Origin: Acinetobacter corruptisaponis
GTDB taxonomy: Bacteria > Pseudomonadota > Gammaproteobacteria > Pseudomonadales > Moraxellaceae
Direction of reading: 5' to 3'
DNA length: 64,000 nt
Assembly: GCF_030053775.1 (NCBI RefSeq)
Contig: NZ_CP125669.1
Coordinates: 1-64,000 of the forward strand
This document shows, in pieces, positions 46,006 to 55,386 of the stretch (position 1 is its first letter; the number at the start of each line of letters is the position of its first letter). Made by a program: the position numbers and the translations under genes. Below the pieces are notes generated by a model. That model saw nothing but the letters and a program-made list of their open reading frames with translations, ran no database searches and was not told the DNA's origin.

Positions 46006-46470
46006 ATGAAATCAATGAGTATTATTTTTATCTATATTGTTCTATCCAATTTATTCATTTCAAAAACTTGGGCTCAAGATATTACAGGGATGTGGAAAGT
46101 AATTGATGACAAGAGTGGCTATGCTAGAGCGAAAGTCAATATTTATAAAAGCAATGATGGTAGTTATGAGGGCAAAATTGAGGAGGTTTATCCTTTGCCT
46201 GGGCAAAGTGCACCATTTTCAAATAAATGTTTTCGATGTAAAGGTGAGTTAAAGGATACACCTGTAATCGGGATGAGAATCCTTTATGGTCTTAAAAGAA
46301 ATATCGATAAACCTGAGGAATATAGTGGAGGTAATGTCATTGATCCTATTAGCGGCAATATTTATAAGGGTAAAATTAAAACTAATGCCAGTGTCACAAG
46401 AATTAATTTACGTGGCTATATCGGCACGTCCGCATTAGGCCGAACACAGGTCTGGATGAGAATGGACTAG
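46006..46470 (+). CDS. DUF2147 family secreted protein
   Basis: 154-aa protein with signal peptide (MKSMSIIFIYIVLSNLFISK..., cleavage after TWA near residue 23). The DUF2147 domain runs GMWKVIDDKSGYARAKVNIY, NKCFRCKGELKDTPVIGMRIL, GNVIDPISGNIYKGKIK and LRGYIGTSALGRTQVWMRMD, with the family two-Cys motif. GGGAGAAATAAG precedes the ATG. It is divergent from the amidohydrolase with a shared palindrome between them. Similar to, but clearly diverged from, the DUF2147 protein at 42477. Confidence 0.82.
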   Translation: MKSMSIIFIYIVLSNLFISKTWAQDITGMWKVIDDKSGYARAKVNIYKSNDGSYEGKIEEVYPLPGQSAPFSNKCFRCKGELKDTPVIGMRILYGLKRNIDKPEEYSGGNVIDPISGNIYKGKIKTNASVTRINLRGYIGTSALGRTQVWMRMD

Positions 46471-46489
46471 GATTTAATTGATAAAGAGA

Positions 46490-46515
46490 AAACCCGCATT
46501 ATTTTATGCGGGTTT
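46490..46515. terminator. Bidirectional terminator
   Basis: AACCCGCAT/ATGCGGGTTT stem between the convergent DUF2147 and fadL-like genes. Confidence 0.7.
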
Positions 46516-46521
46516 ATGTTA

Positions 46522-47805
46522 TTAAAATTTATAATTTAATTGCAGTGAAACGATATCGCCTTTTGTGTCAAAAGACCCTTTTAGGGTTTGCATAGTTGGC
46601 TTACCCGTCACCACTGTTGGACTTTCTATGCTTGCCTCATTGGCAAAGATATGTGAATAACCCACATCCATACTTAGGTTTTGCGTCACTTGAAAGCCTG
46701 CACCCAAAGAAAGCCAGATTCGGTCGGTATCTGGAAAACGAACCGTTCGATCAGCGGATGACTCAACCACAGATTTATCATAAGCCATACCGAAGCGAAG
46801 CTGTGTCGCAGGGGTGATTTGGTAGAGCGCACCAATACTCGATCTTAGACCATCTTTAAAATTGAGTTGTTCTTCATAGACAACCGCATTAGTCTCAGAG
46901 TTGATGGCACTAAATTCTGGCAAGACTGACCAATCATACCAAGTGAATTCTGCAAGACCGGTCAATTTTGGGGTCAAACGATAAGCACCAGCCAAACTTG
47001 CACTTTGCGGCATTTTCACCTCTACTGTTGCAGGCGTATTGAGCTTTGCAACTGGCGTGGTGACGGTCAGTGCACCATCCAGCTTGAGACGTGTTTCAGA
47101 ACGATAGGTCAAACCTAGATCCAGATTGTCTGTAGGCCTTAGAAATACGCCAATATTTCCCGCCCAGCCATCGCCATCACCTTTGAGCTCACCTTGTGCA
47201 TCGCCCAGATAAGCGGGTGGATTAGTATTGATCAGGGGAGCGGCTTTTCTGGTGAGGGTGGCATCAAAATCGAGATAATTAAGTCCTAATCCAATCATGA
47301 CCTGAGGATTGATTTCATACGCCAGTGAGGTATTTACATTCACCCCAGTCACTTCGGTTTTTAGTCCTTTATAACGTCCAACAAAGTCCTCATCCCATTC
47401 GCCTTTATTACCATAAAGCGGAGAGACACTCATCCCCACGGCAAATGGTTGCTCACTACGATAGACATATTGAGCACTTGGAGTGGCAAATTTTCGATCA
47501 ATACTGGCTTCTATGCTACCTGTTGGAACAATGGGAGAAATAGATGAATTATTTTCGCCTTTGAAGTCAGTTTTAGCCTCCACGTAGGAAACTGAACCTG
47601 ATAGATGATGACCTGAACTCAAGCCCATCATGGCGGCAGGGTTATAGGCGACCACACTGGCATTTTGGGCAAGCGCTGATGAACCTGCAAAGGCATAGCC
47701 AACCCCAGCAGCAGTCTGCGTATCGACAAAAACGCCAGATGCATAGGTTAAAGAGGCAGGACTGAGTAGTGCAATATATATTTTTGATTTAAGTGATCCA
47801 ATCAC
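46522..47805 (-). CDS. OmpP1/FadL family outer-membrane transporter
   Basis: 427-aa outer-membrane barrel for hydrophobic compounds. A signal peptide is followed by SGVFVDTQTAAGVGYAFAGS, then the FadL signature NPAAMMGLSSGHHLSGSVSYV, and many alternating-strand segments ending in LQLNYKF with a C-terminal Phe. The GTG at 47805 has AAGGATG upstream and gives a proper signal peptide; a farther ATG at 47865 would add 20 unlikely residues. FadL proteins import long-chain fatty acids, and many toluene/alkane clusters carry one. Transcribed divergently from the meta-cleavage genes with an operator-like site at 47840, so it is probably the uptake channel for that pathway. Confidence 0.9.
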   Translation of the reverse strand: MIGSLKSKIYIALLSPASLTYASGVFVDTQTAAGVGYAFAGSSALAQNASVVAYNPAAMMGLSSGHHLSGSVSYVEAKTDFKGENNSSISPIVPTGSIEASIDRKFATPSAQYVYRSEQPFAVGMSVSPLYGNKGEWDEDFVGRYKGLKTEVTGVNVNTSLAYEINPQVMIGLGLNYLDFDATLTRKAAPLINTNPPAYLGDAQGELKGDGDGWAGNIGVFLRPTDNLDLGLTYRSETRLKLDGALTVTTPVAKLNTPATVEVKMPQSASLAGAYRLTPKLTGLAEFTWYDWSVLPEFSAINSETNAVVYEEQLNFKDGLRSSIGALYQITPATQLRFGMAYDKSVVESSADRTVRFPDTDRIWLSLGAGFQVTQNLSMDVGYSHIFANEASIESPTVVTGKPTMQTLKGSFDTKGDIVSLQLNYKF

Positions 47806-47839
47806 GATAACATCCTTGAAATTTACATGAATATAAAAT

Positions 47840-47859
47840 ATTAAACAAATATGTTCAAA
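47840..47859. promoter_or_regulatory. Operator-like palindrome, site B
   Basis: ATTAAACA-AATA-TGTTCAAA; the right half is identical to site A. It lies 35 nt before the FadL start. Confidence 0.5.
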
Positions 47860-47974
47860 ATGCAATTTATTTGTAAAATTTATATTTTGCCATGCTCTAT
47901 TTGAATATTTTTTTATAAAAAATTTATCCCTTTGAAATCTATAGATTTTAAAAACATGAACACATATTGATTAA

Positions 47975-47994
47975 TTTGAACAGTTATGTTCAAA
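47975..47994. promoter_or_regulatory. Operator-like palindrome, site A
   Basis: Perfect inverted repeat TTTGAACA-GTTA-TGTTCAAA, 31 nt before the first meta-cleavage gene. The architecture (8-bp arms, 4-bp spacer) suits a TetR- or other dimeric-repressor operator. The nearby TGAACACATATTGATT could be a weaker second site. Confidence 0.6.
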
Positions 47995-48025
47995 TTGATG
48001 CTATGACGTATTTGAGAAAGACAAC

Positions 48026-48886
48026 ATGACAAACGCTAATACATTGACATCCCAAGTGGTTAAATTTGGTCAAAGACAGATTTTTTTAAGTGAACAGGGT
48101 GAGGGCTTTCCGATCCTGATGTTACATGGTGGTGGTCCAGGTGCTTCTGGCTTATCGAATTACTCCAAAAATATTGACGCACTGGCAAAAAAATATCGTG
48201 TGCTGATTCCTGATATGCAGGGTTATGGGCAATCTTCAAAAGGGGTAAATCGTGATGATCCATTTGGTGATTTGGCGGATGCCATGCTGGGTTTACTGGA
48301 TGCTTTAAAAATTAAGCAAGTCCATATCATTGGCAATTCATTGGGCGGTGCATGTGGTTTACGCATGGCATTAGAACAGCCACAACGAGTTGCAAGTCTG
48401 GTGCTTATGGGACCAGGCGGCATCAATACTACTAAAGGTCTACCGACTAAAGGTCTGAACTGCCTATTAAATTACTACGGTGGCAAAGGTCCAAGTATGG
48501 ATAAGCTCAGAACATTTATCCGTGAATATCTGGTCTTTGATGGTAGTCAGGTGCCTGAAAGTGTCATTCGTGAACGTTTCCAAGCCAGTCTTGATCCAGA
48601 GGTTGTTGCAGCGCCACCATTAAGACGACCTACGGGATTAAAAGGGGCGATTCGCATGGACTTCACCCGTGATTCCCGACTTAAGAAATGCAAAGTCCCG
48701 ACTTTGGTGGTTTGGGGAGCGAATGATTTGGTTAATCGTCCAAGTGGCGCACTCACTTTACAGAAAATCATGCCGAATTGTGACGTGTATTTATTTGCCA
48801 ATACAGGTCACTGGGTGCAGTGGGAAAGAGCGGACGAATTTAACCAGTTGAGTCTAAATTTCTTTGCCAGACAGAGCAATGTTTGA
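48026..48886 (+). CDS. Alpha/beta C-C bond hydrolase (MhpC/BphD-like)
   Basis: 286-aa hydrolase cleaving the 2-hydroxy-6-oxo-dienoate made by extradiol ring opening. Oxyanion motif HGGGPGASG at 34-42, nucleophile Ser105 in GNSLGGACG, acid Asp234 (WGANDLVNRP) and His262 (NTGHWVQWE) complete the triad. First gene of the rightward operon: the dioxygenase gene begins 12 nt later. In biphenyl, phenylpropionate and steroid pathways the product pair is 2-hydroxypentadienoate plus an acid whose identity reveals the substrate; this cannot be read here. Confidence 0.92.
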   Translation: MTNANTLTSQVVKFGQRQIFLSEQGEGFPILMLHGGGPGASGLSNYSKNIDALAKKYRVLIPDMQGYGQSSKGVNRDDPFGDLADAMLGLLDALKIKQVHIIGNSLGGACGLRMALEQPQRVASLVLMGPGGINTTKGLPTKGLNCLLNYYGGKGPSMDKLRTFIREYLVFDGSQVPESVIRERFQASLDPEVVAAPPLRRPTGLKGAIRMDFTRDSRLKKCKVPTLVVWGANDLVNRPSGALTLQKIMPNCDVYLFANTGHWVQWERADEFNQLSLNFFARQSNV

Positions 48887-48898
48887 AAAGGTGAGCAT

Positions 48899-49903
48899 AT
48901 GAATAGCACCACAGTAGATCAGGATATTTTTGGTTCAGTACGCATGGGTTATGCGGTGATTGAATCTAATAAATTACAAGAATGGAAAACTTTTCTGCAA
49001 CAAGGGCTGGGACTGCATTTCAATGCGGACGAAAAGTTAATCAATGAACTCAGCTTTCGCATGGATGATCATGCTAAACGTTTGATGGTGCAAAAAGGAA
49101 GTTCGGAAGATTTTATTGCACTGGGTTGGCAGGTTAAGGATCAAAACACGCTAGATATTATTCTTGGTCGCTTGGCTGAACGTGATATTGCCGTTGAGAA
49201 AAGTACGCTGGCTGAGGCCGAGCAAAGAGGCGTTAAACAGTTTTGGCGTATTATTGGTCCTAAAAAACAGAATATTGAGCTATTTGTTGAAGCCAATCTG
49301 AGTGATGAACCCCTGAATATGTTGTCGAGTGGTTTTGTCACAGGTGCTGGGGGGATGGGGCATGTGGCAATTACCTCACGCAAGCCTGTAAAAATGCAGC
49401 GTTTCTGGCAGGAAATTTTTGATGCCCGTGTCAGTGATTATATTGAGCAAGTCATTAGTGGTGTAACACTGGATGTAACTTTCTTGCGCCTAAATGAACG
49501 TCACCATTCCGTTGCGATTGCCACCACACGTGAAGTTAATCTTGACCCGATTCGTACTAAAGTACAGCACATGAATTTACAGGGTGCGTCTTTAGATGAT
49601 TTATCCAATGCATTTCAGCGTTGTAAGCAACTTGGCTATGAAATGGCGCATGAGATTGGGCAGCATCCAAATGACAAGGAATTGTCTTTTTATGTGATTG
49701 GCCCATCAGGTTTTGAAATTGAGTTGGGTTGGGCACCGTTGGTGGTCGATGAAAAAACATGGCAAATCACGAAATATTTTGCCATCAGTTCATGGGGACA
49801 TAAACCTGAGAATCCGAGCAAAATTTATATGCTCTCGACCAATTTAGGTAATTTAAAGCAGGGAATCTCTACCGTGATTCATCCTGAATATTCTCCCATC
49901 TAG
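48899..49903 (+). CDS. VOC extradiol ring-cleavage dioxygenase
   Basis: 334-aa two-domain type I extradiol dioxygenase. Likely Fe(II) ligands in the C-terminal domain are His155 (GGMGHVAIT), His224 (VQHMNLQ) and Glu275 (GFEIELGW), spaced as in BphC-type enzymes. The N-terminal domain (1-135) is the vestigial VOC half. It opens a catechol next to one hydroxyl. Between the hydrolase (12 nt gap) and the flavin monooxygenase (17 nt gap), in the order expected for substrate flow. Substrate preference unknown; the sequence is not a close match to any catechol 2,3-dioxygenase I can name. Confidence 0.85.
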   Translation: MNSTTVDQDIFGSVRMGYAVIESNKLQEWKTFLQQGLGLHFNADEKLINELSFRMDDHAKRLMVQKGSSEDFIALGWQVKDQNTLDIILGRLAERDIAVEKSTLAEAEQRGVKQFWRIIGPKKQNIELFVEANLSDEPLNMLSSGFVTGAGGMGHVAITSRKPVKMQRFWQEIFDARVSDYIEQVISGVTLDVTFLRLNERHHSVAIATTREVNLDPIRTKVQHMNLQGASLDDLSNAFQRCKQLGYEMAHEIGQHPNDKELSFYVIGPSGFEIELGWAPLVVDEKTWQITKYFAISSWGHKPENPSKIYMLSTNLGNLKQGISTVIHPEYSPI

Positions 49904-49920
49904 CTTTAGAGGTTCTAAAC

Positions 49921-51657
49921 ATGACAGGTCAGAAAACAAAAAAATCAACATCAGAAAATGTAGATGTGGTGATTGCAGGACTAGGACCAACTGGATTGGT
50001 ATTGGCACATATTTTAGGCAAACGTGGACATCAGGTGTTGGTGTTGGAACGTGAGCCAGTGTTTTATGGTAATGCTCGCGCGGTATATACCGATGATGAG
50101 TGTATGCGTATTTTCCAGTCGATTGATATGGCAGAAGAACTGCAAAAAGATATGCTGTTGGATACACCTGTGCAATTAGTGCGCCCAGATGGCACCGTGA
50201 TTGCACAATACAAACCCCTAAAACGTCCATTCGGTTGGTCGGTGGTGAATTTCTATTATCAGCCGTATTTAGAGACCTCTTTAACCAATGCCTTAGCCAA
50301 ATATCCAAACGTTAAAATTTTGCGTGGACGTGAACTGATTAATTTTAGTCAGGATGCAGACAGCGTAACGGTGATTCATCAAGCCACACAAATTTATCGT
50401 TTTAGTGATGAGTCTGATGTCAAAACCGAAGCACAGGGTGATAGCGATATTCAGCAAGTCACCGCTCGTTATTTGGTCGGCTCAGATGGTGGACGTAGTA
50501 CCGTTCGTGCCAAGCTTGGTATTGAAATGTCAGGGAAAAACTTCCCAGAACCGTGGCTGGTGGTGGATTTAAAGCAAAAAGACCGCAATAAAGGCTTACG
50601 TCACTTACCTTATTTTAATTTTGTGGTAGACCCCGATTTGCCTGTGGTGAGTTGTGTGCAGCCTGATGGTTTCCATCGCTTTGAGTTTATGCTGAAAAAA
50701 GGTCAAACCAAAGAATATATGGAACAACCTGAAACAGTGCGCATGTTGTTATCCAAATTCGTCAATCCTGATGATTTTGAGGTAAAGCGTAAACTGGTCT
50801 ATACCTTTAATGCTTTGGTTGCCAATCAATGGCGTGATAAACGTGTGCTTTTAGCAGGTGATGCCGCACATATGACCCCACAATTTATGGGGCAAGGCGC
50901 AAGTTCAGGCATTCGTGATGCAGGCAATTTAGGTTGGAAGCTCAGTGCGGTACTGAATGGTCAGGCAGGCGATAAACTACTGGATAGTTATGAAAGTGAA
51001 CGCCGTGACCATGCCAAAGCCATGATTCAGGGTTCAGTGTTATTAAAAGACCTTGTTTCAATGACCAATCCAGTGGTTGGAAAAATCCGTGATGGCGTAA
51101 TTAAAGGGGTGCTTGCAACGCCTAAACTCAAAGAATGGGGACAAGAGGGCGGTTTTAAGCCAAAACCTGTCTATACCAAAGGTCAGTATTTTGGTTTACC
51201 ACGTCAGTATCGTTCTAGCCCAGAGGGCAGTCTATCCCCACAGCCAAAGGTCAGAGGCTTTGATGGCAAACAAATCTTACTGGATTCTTTGTTAGGAGAT
51301 GGCTATGCCCTCATTGGTCTGGGTGTAGATCCAAGCCAAGCCTTGTCTCAGACCTCTAAACAATTGCTTAAACAGTTGGGTTGTCAATTTATTACGCTGT
51401 ATCCGTATGCGGAACGTCCACAAAACCATACTTCAGCCAGCCTAAACCCTGATGTGCTGGAAGTGGAAGATATTGAGGGCAATATGGTCAATTGGTTACG
51501 CAAAACAGGTCACAATCAACCAGTCGCTTTATTACGTCCAGACCGATTTACCTTTGCTGTTGCCAATCAGGCAGAAATAAATGCGGTGATTCAACAATTA
51601 CAACAGCAATTAGAATTTAGTCATCAGACTACGCAATACAAAGAGGTGATCGTATGA
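49921..51657 (+). CDS. FAD-dependent aromatic monooxygenase (MhpA-like)
   Basis: 578-aa flavoprotein hydroxylase of the PHBH fold that adds the second ring hydroxyl to a phenol before ring opening. The FAD-binding GLGPTG is at 20-25; the DG motif is in VGSDGGRSTVRAKLG (about 188-202); the second FAD motif RVLLAGDAAHMTPQFMGQG has Asp314. The C-terminal thioredoxin-like extension (about 450-578) is usual for MhpA/phenol hydroxylase types. It overlaps the next gene by 4 nt (ATGA), so they are translationally coupled. The substrate is inferred from context only. Confidence 0.9.
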   Translation: MTGQKTKKSTSENVDVVIAGLGPTGLVLAHILGKRGHQVLVLEREPVFYGNARAVYTDDECMRIFQSIDMAEELQKDMLLDTPVQLVRPDGTVIAQYKPLKRPFGWSVVNFYYQPYLETSLTNALAKYPNVKILRGRELINFSQDADSVTVIHQATQIYRFSDESDVKTEAQGDSDIQQVTARYLVGSDGGRSTVRAKLGIEMSGKNFPEPWLVVDLKQKDRNKGLRHLPYFNFVVDPDLPVVSCVQPDGFHRFEFMLKKGQTKEYMEQPETVRMLLSKFVNPDDFEVKRKLVYTFNALVANQWRDKRVLLAGDAAHMTPQFMGQGASSGIRDAGNLGWKLSAVLNGQAGDKLLDSYESERRDHAKAMIQGSVLLKDLVSMTNPVVGKIRDGVIKGVLATPKLKEWGQEGGFKPKPVYTKGQYFGLPRQYRSSPEGSLSPQPKVRGFDGKQILLDSLLGDGYALIGLGVDPSQALSQTSKQLLKQLGCQFITLYPYAERPQNHTSASLNPDVLEVEDIEGNMVNWLRKTGHNQPVALLRPDRFTFAVANQAEINAVIQQLQQQLEFSHQTTQYKEVIV

Positions 51658-52433
51658 GCATAAATTTAAATGCCGCAGCCGAAGCACTGAGACAGGCACG
51701 TCAATCTAGACAAACGATTGCCCCGATCACCAAGACTTATCAAGTCTCTGGTTTGGATGAAGCCTATGCTGTGGCACAAATCAACACGGAATATAAAGTC
51801 AGTCAGGGTGCAAGAATCATTGGTAAAAAAGTCGGTCTGACCTCAAAAGCAGTGCAACAGCAGCTAGGCGTAGATCAGCCAGATTTTGGGATTTTGTTCG
51901 ATGATATGGAATATCTGGACGGTGATGCCGTTCCAGTCAGCCAACTCATGCAGCCTAAAATCGAAGCAGAAATTGCCTTTATTCTCGGTAAAGATTTATC
52001 AGGTCAAGCCCCATCTTGGGGAGAGTTTCTGGCTGCCTTAGCTTATGCAGTACCTGCACTTGAAATTGTGGATAGTGCTATTCAGGACTGGAAAATTACC
52101 CTAGAAGATACCGTTGCAGATAATGCTTCTTGTGGGCTGTATCTGCTCGGAAGCCAGCCTGTGGCGATTGGTTCAGTGAATTTTGCTGAAACAGGTATGC
52201 AGCTTGATGTTAATGGTGAAACACGTTCTGTGGGTTCGGGGGCAGCCTGTCTGGGGCATCCGCTCAAGGCAGCATGGTGGTTAGCCAAAACCATGGCAGA
52301 ACGGGGCATCTCCTTAAAATCGGGTGAGGTCATTCTATCAGGTGCGTTGGGCCCAATGGTGAATGTGAAAGCAGGTGATCTTGTGAGCGCACGTATTGGC
52401 AGTTTAGGCACAATCAGTTGCCAGTTGGTATAG
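51654..52433 (+). CDS. 2-keto-4-pentenoate hydratase
   Basis: 259-aa MhpD-type enzyme hydrating 2-hydroxypenta-2,4-dienoate to 4-hydroxy-2-oxovalerate. The segments KKVGLTSKAVQQQLGVDQPDFGILFDDM, PKIEAEIAFILG (acidic metal ligands) and LGSQPVAIGS and VNGETRSVGSGAACLGHP match the family. It is cytosolic. Its start overlaps the monooxygenase stop and the acetaldehyde dehydrogenase gene begins 6 nt later, so it is part of the lower meta-pathway. Confidence 0.93.
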   Translation: MSINLNAAAEALRQARQSRQTIAPITKTYQVSGLDEAYAVAQINTEYKVSQGARIIGKKVGLTSKAVQQQLGVDQPDFGILFDDMEYLDGDAVPVSQLMQPKIEAEIAFILGKDLSGQAPSWGEFLAALAYAVPALEIVDSAIQDWKITLEDTVADNASCGLYLLGSQPVAIGSVNFAETGMQLDVNGETRSVGSGAACLGHPLKAAWWLAKTMAERGISLKSGEVILSGALGPMVNVKAGDLVSARIGSLGTISCQLV

Positions 52434-52439
52434 GAAGCA

Positions 52440-53402
52440 GTGATGAGTACTCCAAAAATAAAAGCAGCCATTATCGGTAGTGGCAATATTGGCAGTGATT
52501 TAATGATCAAAATGATGCGTTACGGGCAACATCTTGAAATTGCGGCCATGGTCGGGATTGACCCTGAATCGGACGGTTTAGCTCGTGCCAAACGTATGAA
52601 TGTCGCTACCACCCATCAGGGCGTACAGGGACTGATTGATTTACCTGAATTTAAAGACATTGATATTGTATTTGATGCAACCTCTGCTGGGGCGCATATT
52701 AAAAATGATGCCTTATTACGACAACATAAGCCGAATATCCGTATGGTGGATTTAACCCCTGCGGCAATTGGTCCTTATTGCGTACCTGTGGTGAATCTGG
52801 AACAACACATTGATCAGCTTAATGTCAATATGGTGACGTGTGGTGGACAGGCGACTATTCCAATGGTTGCGGCAGTCTCGAAAGTTGCCAAAGTTCATTA
52901 TGCTGAAATTGTGGCGTCTATTTCCAGTAAATCGGCAGGTCCGGGAACAAGGGCAAACATTGATGAATTTACCGAAACCACATCAAAGGCACTAGAAACT
53001 GTGGGCGGTGCAGCAAAAGGCAAGGCGATGATTGTACTGAATCCAGCCGAACCACCATTATTGATGCGTGATACGGTGTATGTGCTATCTGAAGCTGCGG
53101 ATCAGGCTGCGGTTGAAGCCTCAATTGAGCAAATGGTGGCTGAGGTTCAAAAATATGTGGCTGGCTATCGCTTAAAACAAAAAGTCCAGTTTGAGGTAAT
53201 TCCAGAATCTGCCCCACTCAATATTGCAGGATTAGGGAAATTTTCTGGGCTAAAAACCAGTGTGTTTTTAGAAGTTGAGGGTGCAGCACATTATTTACCT
53301 GCCTATGCTGGTAATCTGGATATTATGACTTCGGCAGCGTTGGCAACAGGCGAGAAAATGGCGGCATCACTCCAATCACAACGTGCATCGGTTGAGGGCT
53401 AA
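52440..53402 (+). CDS. mhpF: Acetaldehyde dehydrogenase (acylating)
   Basis: 320-aa MhpF/DmpF-type enzyme that converts acetaldehyde, NAD+ and CoA to acetyl-CoA. NAD-binding GSGNIGSD lies at 12-19, catalytic Cys133 in [11 protein letters not shown], followed by [22 protein letters not shown] and [14 protein letters not shown]. Works as a channelling complex with the aldolase encoded 3 nt downstream. Symbol by function; the genus may use another name. Confidence 0.95.
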   Translation: MMSTPKIKAAIIGSGNIGSDLMIKMMRYGQHLEIAAMVGIDPESDGLARAKRMNVATTHQGVQGLIDLPEFKDIDIVFDATSAGAHIKNDALLRQHKPNIRMVDLTPAAIGPYCVPVVNLEQHIDQLNVNMVTCGGQATIPMVAAVSKVAKVHYAEIVASISSKSAGPGTRANIDEFTETTSKALETVGGAAKGKAMIVLNPAEPPLLMRDTVYVLSEAADQAAVEASIEQMVAEVQKYVAGYRLKQKVQFEVIPESAPLNIAGLGKFSGLKTSVFLEVEGAAHYLPAYAGNLDIMTSAALATGEKMAASLQSQRASVEG

Positions 53403-53405
53403 GCG

Positions 53406-54431
53406 ATGGATAAGATCAAAAAATTATATATTTCCGATGTGACTTTACGTGATGGCAGTCATGCAGTTCGTCATCAGTACTCCATCCAAAATGTACAGGA
53501 CATTGCCAAAGCCTTAGATGAAGCAAAAGTAGACAGTATCGAAATTGCGCACGGTGATGGATTGCAAGGTTCAAGCTTTAACTATGGCTTTGGCGCACAT
53601 ACTGATCTGGAATGGATTGAAGCAGCCGCTGATGTGCTGACGCATTCCCAAATTGCGACTTTGTTGTTGCCGGGTATTGGCACCATTCACGACCTCAAGG
53701 CGGCTTATAATGCTGGTGCTCGAGTTGTTCGTGTGGCAACGCATTGTACCGAAGCTGACATTTCCAAACAGCATATCGAATATGCCAGAGAATTGGGCAT
53801 GGATACAGTGGGCTTCCTGATGATGAGCCACATGACCACACCTGAGGCATTGGCACAACAGGGTAAGTTAATGGAATCCTACGGTGCCGAATGTATCTAT
53901 GTGGTGGATTCAGGCGGTGCGATGTCGATGAATGATATTCGTGACCGCTTCCGTGCCATGAAAGATGTACTTAAACCCGAAACACAGACAGGGATTCATG
54001 CACACCATAATTTAAGTTTGGGTGTTGCAAACTCCATCGTGGCTGTGGAAGAGGGCTGTGACCGTATTGATGCGAGTTTGGCAGGTATGGGCGCAGGCGC
54101 AGGCAATGCACCGTTGGAAGTCTTTATTGCGGCTGCGGAACGCTTGGGTTGGCATCATGGTACAGACTTATTTACCCTCATGAATGCTGCTGATGAACTG
54201 GTTCGACCATTACAAGACCGTCCTGTGCGTGTAGATCGTGAAACACTGGCACTCGGTTATGCAGGTGTTTATTCAAGTTTCCTGCGTCATGCCGAAATTG
54301 CCTCTAAACGTTATGGTTTAAGCACGGTTGATATTTTAGTGGAATTGGGTCGTCGTCGTATGGTCGGTGGACAGGAAGATATGATTGTCGATGTCGCTTT
54401 AGACCTATTAAAACAGCAACACGCAGGATAA
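53406..54431 (+). CDS. mhpE: 4-hydroxy-2-oxovalerate aldolase
   Basis: 341-aa DmpG/MhpE aldolase splitting 4-hydroxy-2-oxovalerate into pyruvate and acetaldehyde. [16 protein letters not shown] holds Arg15 and the metal-binding Asp16; [11 protein letters not shown] gives metal ligands His198 and His200. It starts 3 nt after the acetaldehyde dehydrogenase, its physical partner, and 4 nt before the SDR gene. Confidence 0.95.
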   Translation: MDKIKKLYISDVTLRDGSHAVRHQYSIQNVQDIAKALDEAKVDSIEIAHGDGLQGSSFNYGFGAHTDLEWIEAAADVLTHSQIATLLLPGIGTIHDLKAAYNAGARVVRVATHCTEADISKQHIEYARELGMDTVGFLMMSHMTTPEALAQQGKLMESYGAECIYVVDSGGAMSMNDIRDRFRAMKDVLKPETQTGIHAHHNLSLGVANSIVAVEEGCDRIDASLAGMGAGAGNAPLEVFIAAAERLGWHHGTDLFTLMNAADELVRPLQDRPVRVDRETLALGYAGVYSSFLRHAEIASKRYGLSTVDILVELGRRRMVGGQEDMIVDVALDLLKQQHAG

Positions 54432-54435
54432 CAGC

Positions 54436-55284
54436 ATGTCCCAATTTAAATTAAATGGCAAAGTGGCGTTAGTGACGGGTGCAAATTCAGGGATTGGTGC
54501 AGTGACCGCAAAAGAATTGGCATTACAAGGCTACCATGTATTCTTGGCATGTCGCTCGCAGCAAAAGGCGCAACTTGTCATTCAGGAAATTCAAAGCCTC
54601 AGTCATGGTCAGGCAAAGGCAGAATTTATTGAGATGGATTTAGCGGATTTAGATTCTGTGCGTCAATGTGCAACGCAGTTTCTTTCCCGAAATTTGCCTT
54701 TGAATTTACTGATTGCCAATGCAGGTTTAGCTGGGCAGAAAGGCATGACCACTTCAGGATTTGAACTGACCTTTGGTGTCTGCCATGTGGGACATTTCCT
54801 TTTAACACAGTTATTGACTGAAAAACTAATTGAGTCCAAACCTGCACGGGTGGTGGTGGTGTCAAGTAAAGCGCATCGCCATGCTCAGGACATTGATTTT
54901 AATGCTGTATTGAAATCGACCAAAAGTTTTGGTGGCTTAAAAGAATATGCCGTTGCTAAACTCGCCAATATTCTATTTGCAAAAGAAATGGGGCGTCGTT
55001 TATATGGTACAGGTGTGACCACTTATGCAGTACATCCTGGGGTGGTGTCTACCAATGTATGGCGGAGTTTGCCAAAACCTTTGGTCAAGCTTATGGGACG
55101 TTTTATGATTAGTCCTGAAGATGGCGCAAAAACCACACTGTATTGTGCTACCCAACCACAGCTTGCTGGCGATACAGGTTTCTATTATGAAGACTGTAAA
55201 GTGAAAGTATCCTCTCATGCTGCTCAAAATATCAATTTAGCCAATGCGCTATGGGAAAAAAGCCTCACTTGGGTCAAACAGTAG
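54436..55284 (+). CDS. SDR oxidoreductase, retinol-dehydrogenase-like
   Basis: 282-aa short-chain dehydrogenase with TGANSGIG (14-21), IANAGLAG (93-100), Ser143 (VVSSKAHR), Tyr171 and Lys175 (YAVAK). The family (WWOX/retinol dehydrogenase-like) acts on hydrophobic alcohols or ketones. Following the aldolase by 4 nt, it belongs to the operon but has no place in the core meta-pathway; it could oxidise a side chain of the substrate. A 102-nt gap with a 9-bp hairpin separates it from the acyltransferase gene. Confidence 0.85.
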   Translation: MSQFKLNGKVALVTGANSGIGAVTAKELALQGYHVFLACRSQQKAQLVIQEIQSLSHGQAKAEFIEMDLADLDSVRQCATQFLSRNLPLNLLIANAGLAGQKGMTTSGFELTFGVCHVGHFLLTQLLTEKLIESKPARVVVVSSKAHRHAQDIDFNAVLKSTKSFGGLKEYAVAKLANILFAKEMGRRLYGTGVTTYAVHPGVVSTNVWRSLPKPLVKLMGRFMISPEDGAKTTLYCATQPQLAGDTGFYYEDCKVKVSSHAAQNINLANALWEKSLTWVKQ

Positions 55285-55344
55285 GGGCTGTTGATATTTT
55301 ATCCATGCCTTGCGTTACAGGCTAAAACAACATAAATCTAAAAT

Positions 55345-55368
55345 TTAAGATACAAGGACGTATCTTAA
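55345..55368 (+). promoter_or_regulatory. Hairpin before the acyltransferase gene
   Basis: TTAAGATAC-AAGGAC-GTATCTTAA, a 9-bp stem 18 nt upstream of the ATG, just before AGAGGAG. Could be an operator or a weak attenuator; no T-run. Confidence 0.4.
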
Positions 55369-55386
55369 TTTAAAGAGGAGAATAAG

